Shown: positions 8,968 to 17,775 of the stretch, piece by piece | Numbering within the stretch: the stretch's first letter is position 1 | Layout of the letters: each line of letters opens with the position of its first letter | Source: Pseudomonas sp. MRSN 12121 | GTDB lineage: Bacteria > Pseudomonadota > Gammaproteobacteria > Pseudomonadales > Pseudomonadaceae | Assembly: GCF_000931465.1 (NCBI RefSeq) | Contig: NZ_CP010892.1 | Span: 2,108,001-2,172,000 of the forward strand | Direction of reading: 5' to 3' | DNA: 64,000 nucleotides | Made by a program: the position numbers and the translations under genes | The notes under the pieces: model-generated | The model's input: only the letters and a program-made list of their open reading frames with translations | What the model was told of the DNA's origin: nothing | Databases searched by the model: none

Positions 8968-10158
8968 TCACGCCTTGTTCCAGTTCAGGATCATCAGGGT
9001 CAGCACGCCGGCGACGATGCCCCAGAACGCCGAACCGACGGAAAACAGGGTCAGGCCCGAGGCGGTCACCATGAAGGTGATCAGCGCCGCCTCGCGCTCC
9101 TTCGCTTCGCTCATGGCGATGCTCAGGCCATTGATGATCGAACCGAACAGCGCCAGGGCGGCGATCGACAGCACCAGCTCCTTGGGCAACGCCGCGAACA
9201 GCGCCGCCAGGGTTGCGCCGAAGATCCCGGCGATGCCGTAGAAAATCCCGCACCAGACCGCCGCGGTGTAGCGTTTGTTGCGGTCTTCATGGGCATGGGG
9301 CCCGGTGCAGATGGCGGCGCTGATGGCCGCCAGGTTGATACCGTGGGAGCCGAACGGCGCCAACAGCAGCGAGGCGATGCCGGTGGTGGTGATCAGCGGC
9401 GAGGCCGGGACGTTGTAGCCGTCGGCGCGCAATACGGCGACGCCGGGCATGTTCTGCGAAGTCATGGCTACCACGAACAATGGGATGCCGATGCTGATGG
9501 TCGCAGCGAGGGAGAAGTGCGGGGTGGTCCAGACCGGCGTGGCGACCTCCAGGTGGAATGCGCTGAAGTCCAGCAGGCCCATCACCCCGGCCAGCGCGGT
9601 GCCGACCAGCAGTGCGGCGAGTACCGCATAGCGAGGCGACAGGCGCTTGATCAGCAGGTAAGTGAAGAACATGCCCAGTACCAGGCCGGTGCGGTGCTGC
9701 GCGGCGACGAAGATCTCGCTGCCGATCTTGAACAGGATGCCGGCCAGCAACGCCGCGGCGAGGGAAGCCGGGATGCGCTTGACCAGGCGTTCGAAGCTGC
9801 CGGTCAGGCCGCAGAGGGTGACCAGTACCGCGCAGGTGATGTAGGCGCCGATGGCTTCGCCGTAGCTCACGCCGGACAGGCTGGTGATCAGCAGCGCGGC
9901 GCCCGGGGTCGACCAGGCGATGGTGATCGGGGTGCGGTAGCGCAACGATAGGCCGATGCTGCAGATCGCCATGCCGATGGAAAGGGCCCAGATCCAGGAC
10001 GATATCTGGCCACTGGTCAGCCCGGCGGCCTGGCCGGCCTGGAACATCAGCACCAGGGAGCTGGTGTAGCCGGTCATCATGGCGATGAAGCCGGCGACTA
10101 TGGCTGAGGGCGAGGTATCGGCCAGGGGGCGCAATGGCGCGAGGGAGGCATCGGACAT
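8968..10158 (-). CDS. BenE family benzoate/H+ symporter-like transporter
   Basis: A 396-residue inner-membrane protein with about 12 hydrophobic segments and the BenE layout throughout: PSAIVAGFIAMMTGYTSSLVLMFQA at the N-terminus, PITIAWSTPGAALL, and the FGSHGINLAAISAAICTGPHAHED loop. The family imports benzoate and similar aromatic acids with protons. No ben catabolic genes are nearby. A GntR regulator is divergent from it, and guanine/xanthine catabolic genes lie beyond, so a heterocyclic substrate is also possible; that is inference from location only. Confidence 0.85.
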   Translation of the reverse strand: MSDASLAPLRPLADTSPSAIVAGFIAMMTGYTSSLVLMFQAGQAAGLTSGQISSWIWALSIGMAICSIGLSLRYRTPITIAWSTPGAALLITSLSGVSYGEAIGAYITCAVLVTLCGLTGSFERLVKRIPASLAAALLAGILFKIGSEIFVAAQHRTGLVLGMFFTYLLIKRLSPRYAVLAALLVGTALAGVMGLLDFSAFHLEVATPVWTTPHFSLAATISIGIPLFVVAMTSQNMPGVAVLRADGYNVPASPLITTTGIASLLLAPFGSHGINLAAISAAICTGPHAHEDRNKRYTAAVWCGIFYGIAGIFGATLAALFAALPKELVLSIAALALFGSIINGLSIAMSEAKEREAALITFMVTASGLTLFSVGSAFWGIVAGVLTLMILNWNKA

Positions 10159-10327
10159 GAAACGGCGTTCCTTGTTCTGGTGAAGGCCCTGTCATCCGCG
10201 AGCCAGGGGCAGGCGGGCGACGAAAACAGGGTTCAAGCCTAAACGTAAAGGCCGCCCTTCATTGCAATACAGCCAGGGCGGCAAATGGCCGTACAGTCGC
10301 GCCAATTGCCAGGGGCCAATACAGTTA

Positions 10328-10358
10328 TTGCGAATGAACCCCATGGGTTGTGTACAAT
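10328..10358 (+). promoter_or_regulatory. Candidate promoter and operator of the GntR gene
   Basis: A TTGCGA -35-like and a TACAAT -10-like hexamer are separated by 19 bases. The -10 is embedded in TTGTGTACAA, a dyad like the TTGT-N2-ACAA sites bound by FCD-type GntR proteins. This would suit autorepression of the downstream gene. The promoter of the divergent transporter should lie in the same 293-base gap. Confidence 0.35.
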
Positions 10359-10451
10359 GTGCCAGTGTTTTTACGCGATACTTGTCAGCGACCCGCTGTG
10401 CCGTATTACAGTCACGGTCAATTCGCCGCCGTTCTCCCGACTCGAGTGCCC

Positions 10452-11216
10452 ATGAACGAACAGTTGCAACCCCTCAAGAAACAACCGCGAGCAGGCAAGG
10501 CCGGTCGCAGCGGGACCCAGGACGATATTGTCTACGCGCATATCTTCGAGGCCATCCTCGAACAGCGCCTGGCGCCCGGCACCAAGTTGAGCGAAGAGGC
10601 GCTGGGGGAAATTTTCGGGGTCAGCCGTACCATCATCCGTCGTGCGCTGTCGCGCCTGGCCCATGAAGGCGTGGTGCTGCTGCGGCCCAATCGCGGCGCG
10701 GTCGTGGCCAGCCCGAGCGTCGAGGAAGCGCGCCAGGTGTTCATGGCGCGGCGGCTGGTGGAGCGGGCCATCACCGAGCTGGCGGTGCAGCATGCCACCG
10801 CCGAGCAGCTTGCCGAGCTGCGGCAGATGGTCAACGACGAGCGCGACAGCTTCTCCCGGGGCGATCGCGGTGCCGGTATCCGCCTGTCGGGCGAGTTCCA
10901 CCTGAAGCTGGCCGAAGCGGCGAAGAATGCGCCGCTGATCAGCTTCCAGCGCAGCCTGGTGTCGCAGACGTCGCTGATCATCGCCCAGTACGAAAGCGGC
11001 AACCGTTCGCACTGTTCCTACGACGAGCACACCCAGTTGATCGACGCCATCGAGGCCCGCGACGCGGAGCTGGCGGTGAACCTGATGATGCATCACATGG
11101 ATCACATCGACAGCAAGCTCAACCTCGACGAGGAAAGCGCCTCGGACGATTTGCACGCGGTGTTCTCGCACCTGCTGCAGACCAAGAAGCCGGGCCGTTC
11201 ACCCGCCAAGCTCTGA
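10452..11216 (+). CDS. GntR family transcriptional regulator (FCD domain)
   Basis: A 254-residue DNA-binding protein. The winged helix is at about residues 28-95, with GTKLSEEALGEIFGVSRTIIRRALSRLAHEGVV, followed by an all-helical FCD ligand domain (about 100-235) with the metal-ligand pattern of Asp/His residues (FHLKLAEAAKN, SYDEHTQLIDAIEARD, HHMDHID). The ATG at 10452 is preferred over the in-frame start at 10350, which would place residues before the usual N-terminal arm. Orthologues next to guaD are expected to govern purine or transporter genes; the effector is unknown. It faces the BenE-like gene and is convergent with guaD. Confidence 0.88.
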   Translation: MNEQLQPLKKQPRAGKAGRSGTQDDIVYAHIFEAILEQRLAPGTKLSEEALGEIFGVSRTIIRRALSRLAHEGVVLLRPNRGAVVASPSVEEARQVFMARRLVERAITELAVQHATAEQLAELRQMVNDERDSFSRGDRGAGIRLSGEFHLKLAEAAKNAPLISFQRSLVSQTSLIIAQYESGNRSHCSYDEHTQLIDAIEARDAELAVNLMMHHMDHIDSKLNLDEESASDDLHAVFSHLLQTKKPGRSPAKL

Positions 11217-11251
11217 GCCAGCGCGGTGCGCCCTTCGCGGGCATGGCAATT

Positions 11252-11279
11252 CTGTAGGCGCGAGGCTTGCCCGCGATGA
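11252..11279. repeat. Single REP element
   Basis: One arm of the GCGGGCAAGCCTCGC REP family (read as GCGAGGCTTGCCCGCGAT), with a one-base change in the flank (GTAGGCGCG). There is no partner arm within 100 bases. It lies between the GntR stop and the shared terminator. Confidence 0.7.
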
Positions 11280-11294
11280 CGGCCTGAAAGGCAC

Positions 11295-11334
11295 AAAAAA
11301 TCCCCCGGAATCCAACGATCACGGGGGATTTTTT
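11295..11334. terminator. Bidirectional terminator between the GntR gene and guaD
   Basis: AAAAAATCCCCC and GGGGGATTTTTT pair perfectly as 12 bp around a 16-base loop, giving a U tract in both directions between two convergent genes. Confidence 0.9.
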
Positions 11335-11348
11335 ATGCCTGGAAGCCC

Positions 11349-12653
11349 TTAGCGCTGGTGCACCAGATTACCCGCGGCATAGGTTTGCGCCACGGTGCGG
11401 TCGTCGCCCAGGGTCATCAGCACGAACAGCGTCTCGGCAATGTCCTTGGCCTGTTTCAGGCGATAGCTCAGCAGCGGCGTGGCGTGGTAGTCGAGCACCA
11501 GGAAGTCGGCGTCGGTGCCCGGCTGCAGGGTGCCGATCCGCTCTTCCAGGCGTAGCGCGCGGGCGCCGCCGAGGGTCGCCAGGTACAGCGACTTGAATGG
11601 GCTCAGGCGGGCGCCCTGCAACTGCATGACCTTGTAGGCCTCGTTCAGGGTGTGCAGCAGCGAGAAGCTGGTGCCGGCGCCGACATCGGTGCCCAGGCCG
11701 ACATTCAGCTTGTGCTTCTCGGCCATCGGCAGGTTGAACAGGCCGCTGCCGAGGAAGAAGTTCGAGGTCGGGCAGAAGGCCACGGCCGAGCCGGTCTCTG
11801 CCAGGCGCGCGCATTCGTCGTCGCACAGGTGCACGCCATGGGCGAACACCGAGCGCTCGCCGAGCAACTGGTAATGGTCGTACACATCCAGGTAGCCCTT
11901 GCGCTCCGGGAACAGTTCCTTGACCCACTGGACTTCCTGCAGGTTTTCGCTGATGTGGGTCTGCATGTAGAGGTCGGGGTATTCACCGAGCAACTGCCCG
12001 GCGAGGGTCAGCTGCTCCGGGGTGCTGGTCGGCGCGAAACGCGGCGTCACCGCATAGTGCAGGCGCCCCTTGCCGTGCCAGCGCTCGATCAGCGCCTTGC
12101 TTTCCAGGTAGCCGGATTCGGCGGTATCGGTCAGGTAGTCCGGGGCGTTGCGGTCCATCATCACCTTGCCGGCGATCATCCGCAGGTCGAGCTTCTCGGC
12201 GGCGGCGAAGAAGGCGTCCACCGATTGCGGATGCACGCTGCCGAAGACCAGGGCGGTGGTGGTGCCGTTGCGCAGCAGTTCCTTGATGAAGATATCCGCC
12301 ACTTCCCTGGCGTGGTGCGGGTCGGCGAACTGGCTTTCGCAGGGAAAGGTGTAGGTGTTCAGCCAGTCCAGCAATTGTTCGCCATAGGCGCCGACCATGC
12401 CGGTTTGCGGCAGGTGGATATGGGTGTCGATGAAGCCGGGGGTGATCAGCGCGTCCGGGTAGTGGGTGATCTCGGTATCGGCGGCAAGGCTGGTGAGCAG
12501 TTCGCTGGCTGGGCCGATGGCACTGATCCGGCCGTTCTCGACCACCAGCAGGCCGTCCTCGAAATACTCGTAGGAGGCTTCGATGCCGACCTCGGCGGGG
12601 TCGGCGATGCTGTGCAGGAGGGCGGCACGGTAGGCTTTGCGAGTCAGAGGCAT
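11349..12653 (-). CDS. guaD: Guanine deaminase
   Basis: Hydrolyses guanine to xanthine and ammonia in the cytoplasm, feeding the xanthine dehydrogenase encoded upstream. The 434-residue amidohydrolase has the zinc-binding PGFIDTHIHLPQTG (about residues 72-85), the guanine deaminase signature YGEQLLDWLNTYTFPCE, the metal histidines in QTHISEN and HGVHLCDDE, and the catalytic Asp region GTDVGAGTSFSLL. It starts 24 bases after xdhC, so it is the last gene of the xdhABC-guaD operon. A bidirectional terminator closes it. Confidence 0.95.
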   Translation of the reverse strand: MPLTRKAYRAALLHSIADPAEVGIEASYEYFEDGLLVVENGRISAIGPASELLTSLAADTEITHYPDALITPGFIDTHIHLPQTGMVGAYGEQLLDWLNTYTFPCESQFADPHHAREVADIFIKELLRNGTTTALVFGSVHPQSVDAFFAAAEKLDLRMIAGKVMMDRNAPDYLTDTAESGYLESKALIERWHGKGRLHYAVTPRFAPTSTPEQLTLAGQLLGEYPDLYMQTHISENLQEVQWVKELFPERKGYLDVYDHYQLLGERSVFAHGVHLCDDECARLAETGSAVAFCPTSNFFLGSGLFNLPMAEKHKLNVGLGTDVGAGTSFSLLHTLNEAYKVMQLQGARLSPFKSLYLATLGGARALRLEERIGTLQPGTDADFLVLDYHATPLLSYRLKQAKDIAETLFVLMTLGDDRTVAQTYAAGNLVHQR

Positions 12654-12677
12654 GGGGCAGTCTCGGGTTGTGGCGTT

Positions 12678-13520
12678 TTAATGAGTGGCCTGACTGCGGC
12701 GCGAAGCCGGCAGCAGTTTGGCAATGGGTTCGGCGCGGGCGCTGTGCTGGCCGAAATGGGCGTTGTAGGTGGCGATGATCTCGCCGGCGATCGAGATGGC
12801 GATTTCCACAGGCAACTTGCCTTTGACTTCGCCAAGCCCCATCGGGCAGCGCATGCGTTGCAGCACGCCGCTGTCGAAGCCGCGATCGCGCAGGCGGTGC
12901 TCGAACTTCACCCGCTTGGTTTTCGAGCCGATCAGGCCGAAGTAGGCGAAGTCGTTGCGCTTGAGAATCGCGGCGGTGAGTTCCAGATCGAGCTGGTGGT
13001 TGTGGGTCATGACGATGCAGTAGCTGCCCGCGGGCAGGTCATCGACTTCATCGACCGGCTCCTCGCTGAGGATCTTGCGCACCCCAGGGGGGAGCTGTTC
13101 GGGAAATTCCTGTTCCCGCGAGTCGATCCAGCGCACCTGGCAGGGCAGGCTGGCCAGCAGCGGCACCAGGGCGCGGCCGACATGGCCCGCGCCGAACACC
13201 GCGATCTGCGCCTGGACCTGGCCCATGGGCTCGAACAGCAAGACCGTGGCACCGCCGCAGCACTGGCCGAGGCTGGCGCCCAGGCTGAAGCGCTCCAGGT
13301 GGGTGTCCTGCCGGCCGCTGGCGAGCATCTCGCGGGCGATCTGCATGGCCTTGTATTCCAGGTGCCCGCCGCCGATGGTGTCGAAACTCTGGGCGGCGCT
13401 GACGACCATCTTCGAGCCGGCATTGCGTGGCGTCGAGCCCAGTTCCTCGATGATGGTCACCAGCACGCAGGGTTCGCCGCGGGGCTGCAGGTCGGCGAGG
13501 GCGCTGATCCAGTTGTACAT
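12678..13520 (-). CDS. xdhC: Xanthine dehydrogenase accessory protein XdhC
   Basis: A 280-residue chaperone that binds the molybdenum cofactor, helps its sulfuration and loads it into XdhB. The N-terminal XdhC domain has IEELGSTPRNAGSKMVV and GGGHLEY. The LGQCCGGA motif carries the conserved Cys pair. A Rossmann-like domain starts at AVFGAGHVGRALVPLL (about residue 110), and the C-terminal part has FGLIGSKTKR. A REPIN separates it from xdhB by 140 bases, while guaD follows within 24 bases. Confidence 0.94.
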   Translation of the reverse strand: MYNWISALADLQPRGEPCVLVTIIEELGSTPRNAGSKMVVSAAQSFDTIGGGHLEYKAMQIAREMLASGRQDTHLERFSLGASLGQCCGGATVLLFEPMGQVQAQIAVFGAGHVGRALVPLLASLPCQVRWIDSREQEFPEQLPPGVRKILSEEPVDEVDDLPAGSYCIVMTHNHQLDLELTAAILKRNDFAYFGLIGSKTKRVKFEHRLRDRGFDSGVLQRMRCPMGLGEVKGKLPVEIAISIAGEIIATYNAHFGQHSARAEPIAKLLPASRRSQATH

Positions 13521-13556
13521 GTTTCACCTCGGCATCGCTGTTGTCTGTTCGGGCCT

Positions 13557-13648
13557 CATCGCGGGCAAGCCTCGCTCCTACAGGTTGGGCGTCGTTCGCG
13601 CCGTCGCGATACGTGCCTGTCCGTAGGAGCGAGGCTTGCCCGCGATGG
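13557..13648. repeat. REPIN (inverted REP pair) between xdhB and xdhC
   Basis: Two 28-base arms with the core GCGGGCAAGCCTCGCTCC, in opposite orientation, are separated by 36 bases. The element fills most of the gap inside an operon, where the transcript could form a long hairpin that might stabilise or attenuate the message. Confidence 0.9.
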
Positions 13649-13660
13649 GCGCACCCTGGT

Positions 13661-16060
13661 CTAGAGCGGAGCCAGCTCCGATTCGCTCTCGACGACCTTC
13701 GCCACCTTCAGCTGGCGCATCTGCTCGCAGCCCCAGAGCACCCGCTCCGGCGTTGCCGGGGCGTCGATCCGCGGCTGGTGCCGGTAGTCGCCGAGGCTGG
13801 CCACGGCATCCTTGATCGCGCACCAGGCGGCGATGCCGAGCATGAACGGCGGTTCGCCCACGGCCTTGGAGTGGAACACCGTGTCTTCCGGGTTCTTGCG
13901 GTTTTCCACCAGCTTGACCCGCAGGTCCAGCGGCATGTCGGCCACCGCCGGGATCTTGTAGCTGGCCGGGCCGTTGGTCATCAGCTTGCCCTTGGCGTTC
14001 CACACCAACTCTTCCATGGTCAACCAGCCCATGCCCTGGATGAAGCCGCCTTCCACCTGGCCGATGTCGATGGCCGGGTTCAGCGAGGCGCCGACGTCAT
14101 GCAGGATGTCGGTGCGCAGCATCTTGTACTCGCCGGTCAGGGTATCGACTATCACCTCGGCACAGGCCGTGCCGTAGGCGAAGTAGTAGAACGGTCGGCC
14201 ACGGGCCTGGGCCCGGTCGTAGTAGATCTTCGGGGTCTTGTAGAAGCCGGTGCTGGACAGCGACACCTGGGCGAAATAGGCCTGCTGGATCAGCGCCTCG
14301 AAGGTCAGGACCTGGTCGCGGACGCGCACATGGCCGTTGTGGAATTCCACGTCTTCCTCGCTGACCTTGTAGTGCCGCGCGGCGAATTCCACCAGGCGCT
14401 TCTTGATGGTTTCGGCGGCGTTCTGCGCGGCCTTGCCGTTCAGGTCGGCACCGCTGGAGGCGGCCGTGGGCGAGGTATTGGGCACCTTGTCGGTGTTGGT
14501 CGCGGTGATCTGCACCCGGTCGATTTCCACCTGGAACACCTCGGCCACCACCTGCGCCACCTTGGTGTTCAGGCCCTGGCCCATTTCCGTGCCGCCATGG
14601 TTCAGGTGAATGCTGCCGTCGGTATAGACGTGCACCAGGGCACCCGCCTGGTTGAGGAAGCTGGCGGTGAAGGAAATGCCGAATTTCACCGGGGTCAGCG
14701 CCAGGCCTTTTTTCAGGATCGGACTGTTGGCGTTGTACAGGCGGATCGCTTCGCGGCGCTCGGCGTACTGGCTGCTGGCTTCCAGCTCGGCGGTCATCTC
14801 TTCGAGCATGTTGTGCTCGACGGTCTGGTAGTAGTGGGTGACGTTGCGCTCGGTCTTGCCGTAGTAGTTGGCTTTGCGCACCGCCAGCGGGTCGAGGGCC
14901 AGGTGGCGGGCGATGGCGTCCATCACTTCCTCGATCGCGACCATGCCCTGCGGGCCGCCGAAGCCGCGATAGGCGGTGTTCGACGCGGTGTTGGTCTTGC
15001 AGCGATGTCCATTGATGGTGGCGTCGCCCAGGTAGTACGAGTTGTCGGCGTGGAACATCGCGCGGTCGACGATCGAGGCCGACAGGTCCGGCGAGCAACC
15101 GCAGTTGCCGGCCAGCTCCAGCTGGATGCCATGCAGGCGGCCGCGGCTGTCGAAGCCGACGTCGTATTCGATATAGAAGGGGTGGCGCTTGCCGGTCATC
15201 AGCATGTCCTCGACCCGCGGCAGGCGCATCTTGGTCGGCTGGCCGGTGAGGTGCGCGATCACCGCGCACAGGCACGCGGGGCTGGCGGCCTGGGTTTCCT
15301 TGCCGCCGAAGCCGCCGCCCATGCGGCGCATGTCGACCACGATCTTGTTCATCGACACGTCCAGCACTTCGGCCACCAGCTTTTGCACCTCGGTGGGGTT
15401 CTGGGTCGAGCAGTAGACGATCATGCCGCCGTCTTCGGTGGGCATCACCGAGGAAATCTGCGTTTCCAGGTAGAAGTGTTCCTGGCCGCCGATGTGCAGC
15501 GTGCCCTGGAGGCGATGCTCGGCGCTGGCCAGGGCCTTGGCCGAGTCGCCGCGCTGGTGGGTGTGGCTGTCGAGGACGAAGTGGCGCTTGCGCAAGGCTT
15601 CGACCACATCCAGCACCGGCTCCAGGTCCTCGTATTCGATGATCGCGGCCATGGCCGCCTGGCGCGCGGTTTCCAGGTCACGGGCGGCTACCGCCAGCAC
15701 CGGCTGGCCGACGAACTGCACATCGTCGATGGCCAGCAGCGGGTCGCCGGGCAGCAGCGGGCCGATGTCCTTGAGCCCGGGAATGTCCTGGTGGGTAATG
15801 ACGATACGCACGCCGTCGAAGGCGTAGCAGGGCGCGGTGTCGATGCTGAGGATCTTCGCGTGGGCCCGGTCCGAGAGGCGCGCGTACACGTGCAACTGAT
15901 TGGGGAATTCCAGCCGGTCGTCGATGTACACCGCTTCGCCCGAGACATGCTTGGCGGCGCTGTCGTGCTTGACGCTGCGCCCCACGCCGGTGGTCAGGTC
16001 CTGTTGGAACAGGGCGCTCAGTTCGGCCTGGGTCTTCTCGACGTTGTGATGATTAGACAT
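13661..16060 (-). CDS. xdhB: Xanthine dehydrogenase, molybdopterin-binding subunit
   Basis: The 799-residue catalytic subunit oxidises hypoxanthine and xanthine to urate. Seen in order: the N-terminal a/b hammerhead region, the GGGFGGKET molybdopterin-loop motif, YRGFGGPQGM, the EMGQGLNTK segment and, near the C-terminus, KAVGEPPFMLG with the catalytic Glu that abstracts the substrate proton. The ATG overlaps the end of xdhA by eight bases, so the two subunits are likely translationally coupled. The flavin and iron-sulfur centres are on XdhA, as usual for bacterial two-subunit enzymes. Confidence 0.96.
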   Translation of the reverse strand: MSNHHNVEKTQAELSALFQQDLTTGVGRSVKHDSAAKHVSGEAVYIDDRLEFPNQLHVYARLSDRAHAKILSIDTAPCYAFDGVRIVITHQDIPGLKDIGPLLPGDPLLAIDDVQFVGQPVLAVAARDLETARQAAMAAIIEYEDLEPVLDVVEALRKRHFVLDSHTHQRGDSAKALASAEHRLQGTLHIGGQEHFYLETQISSVMPTEDGGMIVYCSTQNPTEVQKLVAEVLDVSMNKIVVDMRRMGGGFGGKETQAASPACLCAVIAHLTGQPTKMRLPRVEDMLMTGKRHPFYIEYDVGFDSRGRLHGIQLELAGNCGCSPDLSASIVDRAMFHADNSYYLGDATINGHRCKTNTASNTAYRGFGGPQGMVAIEEVMDAIARHLALDPLAVRKANYYGKTERNVTHYYQTVEHNMLEEMTAELEASSQYAERREAIRLYNANSPILKKGLALTPVKFGISFTASFLNQAGALVHVYTDGSIHLNHGGTEMGQGLNTKVAQVVAEVFQVEIDRVQITATNTDKVPNTSPTAASSGADLNGKAAQNAAETIKKRLVEFAARHYKVSEEDVEFHNGHVRVRDQVLTFEALIQQAYFAQVSLSSTGFYKTPKIYYDRAQARGRPFYYFAYGTACAEVIVDTLTGEYKMLRTDILHDVGASLNPAIDIGQVEGGFIQGMGWLTMEELVWNAKGKLMTNGPASYKIPAVADMPLDLRVKLVENRKNPEDTVFHSKAVGEPPFMLGIAAWCAIKDAVASLGDYRHQPRIDAPATPERVLWGCEQMRQLKVAKVVESESELAPL

Positions 16061-17507
16061 AAGCGGTCACCCGAGTCTCGATGTGCGGTGTTTGCAGTTC
16101 GATGAAGTATTTGCGCAGCAGGTTCTGCGCGCTGAGCAGGCGGTACTCCTTGCTGGCGCGGAAGTCCGACAGCGGCGTGAAGTCCTCGCCCAGGGCGGCG
16201 CAGGCGCGCTCGAGGGTGGCTTCGTTCCAGGGTGCGCCGAGCAGGGCGGCTTCGCAGTGCCTGGCGCGTTTCGGCGTGGCGGCCATGCCGCCGAAGGCGA
16301 CGCGGGCATCGGTGACCACGGCGTTTTCGATACGCAAGTTGAAGGCCGCGCAGACTGCGGAAATATCGTCGTCCAGGCGCTTGGACACCTTATAGGCGCG
16401 GAACAGCCGTGCCGCGCTGGCCCGGGGCACGATGATCTTTTCGATGAACTCGCTTTCCTGGCGCGCGGTGACGCGGTAGTCGATGAAATAGTCTTCCAGG
16501 GCCAGGGTGCGGCGGGTGTTGCCTTTGCACAGGACGATCTGCGCACCGAGGGCGATCAGCAGGGGCGGTGAGTCGCCGATGGGCGAGGCGTTGCCGATGT
16601 TGCCGCCCAGGGTGCCCTGGTTGCGGATCTGCAACGAGGCGAAGCGTTGCAGCAGTTCGCCAAAGTCCGGGTATTCGGCCTTGAGGGCGTCGTAGCAATC
16701 GGAGAGGGGGGTGGCGGCGCCGATTTCCAGGCGGTCGTCGAAGCGCTCGATGCGCTTCATTTCGGCGACATTGCCGACGTAGATCATCACCGGCAACGGA
16801 CGGTGGAACTGGGTGACTTCCAGCGCCAGGTCGGTGCCGCCGGCCAGCAGCCGGGCTTGCGGGTAGGCGTCGTAGAGATCGGCCAGGTCGCTGACGGTCA
16901 GCGGCACCAGGCAGCGCTTGTCGCCGCTGTTCAGCTCGCCGGTATCGCGGGGGGCGATGGCTTTCAGGCGCGCGATGGTCTCGGCTTCGCGGGCGTCGAA
17001 CTGATCCGGCTGTTTATTGCAGCAGGCCTGTTCGGCGGCGGCGAGGATCGGCCGGTAGCCGGTGCAGCGGCACAGGTTGCCGGCCAGGGCTTCATGGGCC
17101 TGGTGCGCATCGGGCTGGCTGGCGTTCTTCTGCAGGGCGAACAGCGACATGACGAAGCCGGGCGTGCAGAAGCCGCATTGCGAGCCGTGGCAGTCGACCA
17201 TGGCTTGCTGCACGCTGTGCAACCGGCCCTGGTGCTTGAGGTCCTCGACGCTGATCAGTTGCTTGCCATGCAGGGACGAAACGAAGGTCAGGCACGAGTT
17301 GAGGCTGCGATACCGGATGTGCTCCGTGCCGGTGTGGTCCGTCTGCAATTCGCCGACCACCACGGTGCAGGCGCCGCAGTCGCCGCTGGCGCAGCCTTCC
17401 TTGGTGCCGGGCTTGCCCAGATGCTCGCGCAGGTAATTGAGCACAGTCAGATTCGGGTCCAGGGTGTGCTCGCTACGGAGCTCCTGGTTGAGTAAAAACT
17501 GGATCAC
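16053..17507 (-). CDS. xdhA: Xanthine dehydrogenase, FeS/FAD subunit
   Basis: A 484-residue electron-transfer subunit. The N-terminal ferredoxin-like [2Fe-2S] cluster has C39, C44 and C47 in CASGDCGAC, and the second cluster uses SQCGFCTPGF and CRCTGYRP. The FAD-binding domain (about residues 195-370) has LLAGGTDLALEVTQ and the NIGNASPIGDSPP loop, followed by the CO dehydrogenase flavoprotein C-terminal domain. It is the first gene of the operon, reading leftward from a 268-base gap shared with a divergent GntR gene, with an array of TGAC/GTCA dyads upstream. Confidence 0.96.
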   Translation of the reverse strand: MIQFLLNQELRSEHTLDPNLTVLNYLREHLGKPGTKEGCASGDCGACTVVVGELQTDHTGTEHIRYRSLNSCLTFVSSLHGKQLISVEDLKHQGRLHSVQQAMVDCHGSQCGFCTPGFVMSLFALQKNASQPDAHQAHEALAGNLCRCTGYRPILAAAEQACCNKQPDQFDAREAETIARLKAIAPRDTGELNSGDKRCLVPLTVSDLADLYDAYPQARLLAGGTDLALEVTQFHRPLPVMIYVGNVAEMKRIERFDDRLEIGAATPLSDCYDALKAEYPDFGELLQRFASLQIRNQGTLGGNIGNASPIGDSPPLLIALGAQIVLCKGNTRRTLALEDYFIDYRVTARQESEFIEKIIVPRASAARLFRAYKVSKRLDDDISAVCAAFNLRIENAVVTDARVAFGGMAATPKRARHCEAALLGAPWNEATLERACAALGEDFTPLSDFRASKEYRLLSAQNLLRKYFIELQTPHIETRVTAYV

Positions 17508-17558
17508 GGAAGGCCTCGCAGACTCATTATTGTTGTTAACCGACGTGGGCCGAATTTA

Positions 17559-17610
17559 GTCAGGTCTGACTTTTCGGTCAATGAATTTCTGACTTAAGGG
17601 TCAAGAAATT
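17559..17610. promoter_or_regulatory. Putative operator array upstream of xdhA
   Basis: A perfect dyad AGTCAG-GT-CTGACT runs into two contiguous 23-base tandem repeats (17565-17587 and 17588-17610, 18 of 23 identical). Each repeat contains TGAC-N6-GTCA. It sits 52-103 bases before the xdhA start and 166 or more before the divergent GntR gene. A dimeric repressor or activator of purine catabolism is the likely binder. The nearby GntR is the obvious candidate, but this is inference. Confidence 0.55.
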
Positions 17611-17775
17611 GCCTTTCGCCGATCAACAGCCGCTTTCAAACAGTATTGACCCTCCCGGGTCGCCATGCTTTTTGCTAATTGCGTGCCAAATTCAGGCCCC
17701 TGGGCACTCCGCCATGAGCCAGCAATTGCGCTACACTGCGCCGCTTGTACCGATCTAAGAGTTTGAAGGAAAACC

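Noticed and set aside
8968..10158. Assigning the transporter as a purine permease because guaD and xdh are nearby
   Set aside because: The sequence fits BenE along its length and not the NCS1/NCS2 purine permeases, so the context was not allowed to override it.
13557..13648. Possible CRISPR or IS end
   Set aside because: The inverted 28-base arms are REP sequences seen elsewhere in the window; there are no regularly spaced direct repeats and no transposase.
13541..16105. An 854-codon frame antisense to xdhB
   Set aside because: It runs through a REPIN and the whole molybdopterin subunit gene and shows no recognisable domain.
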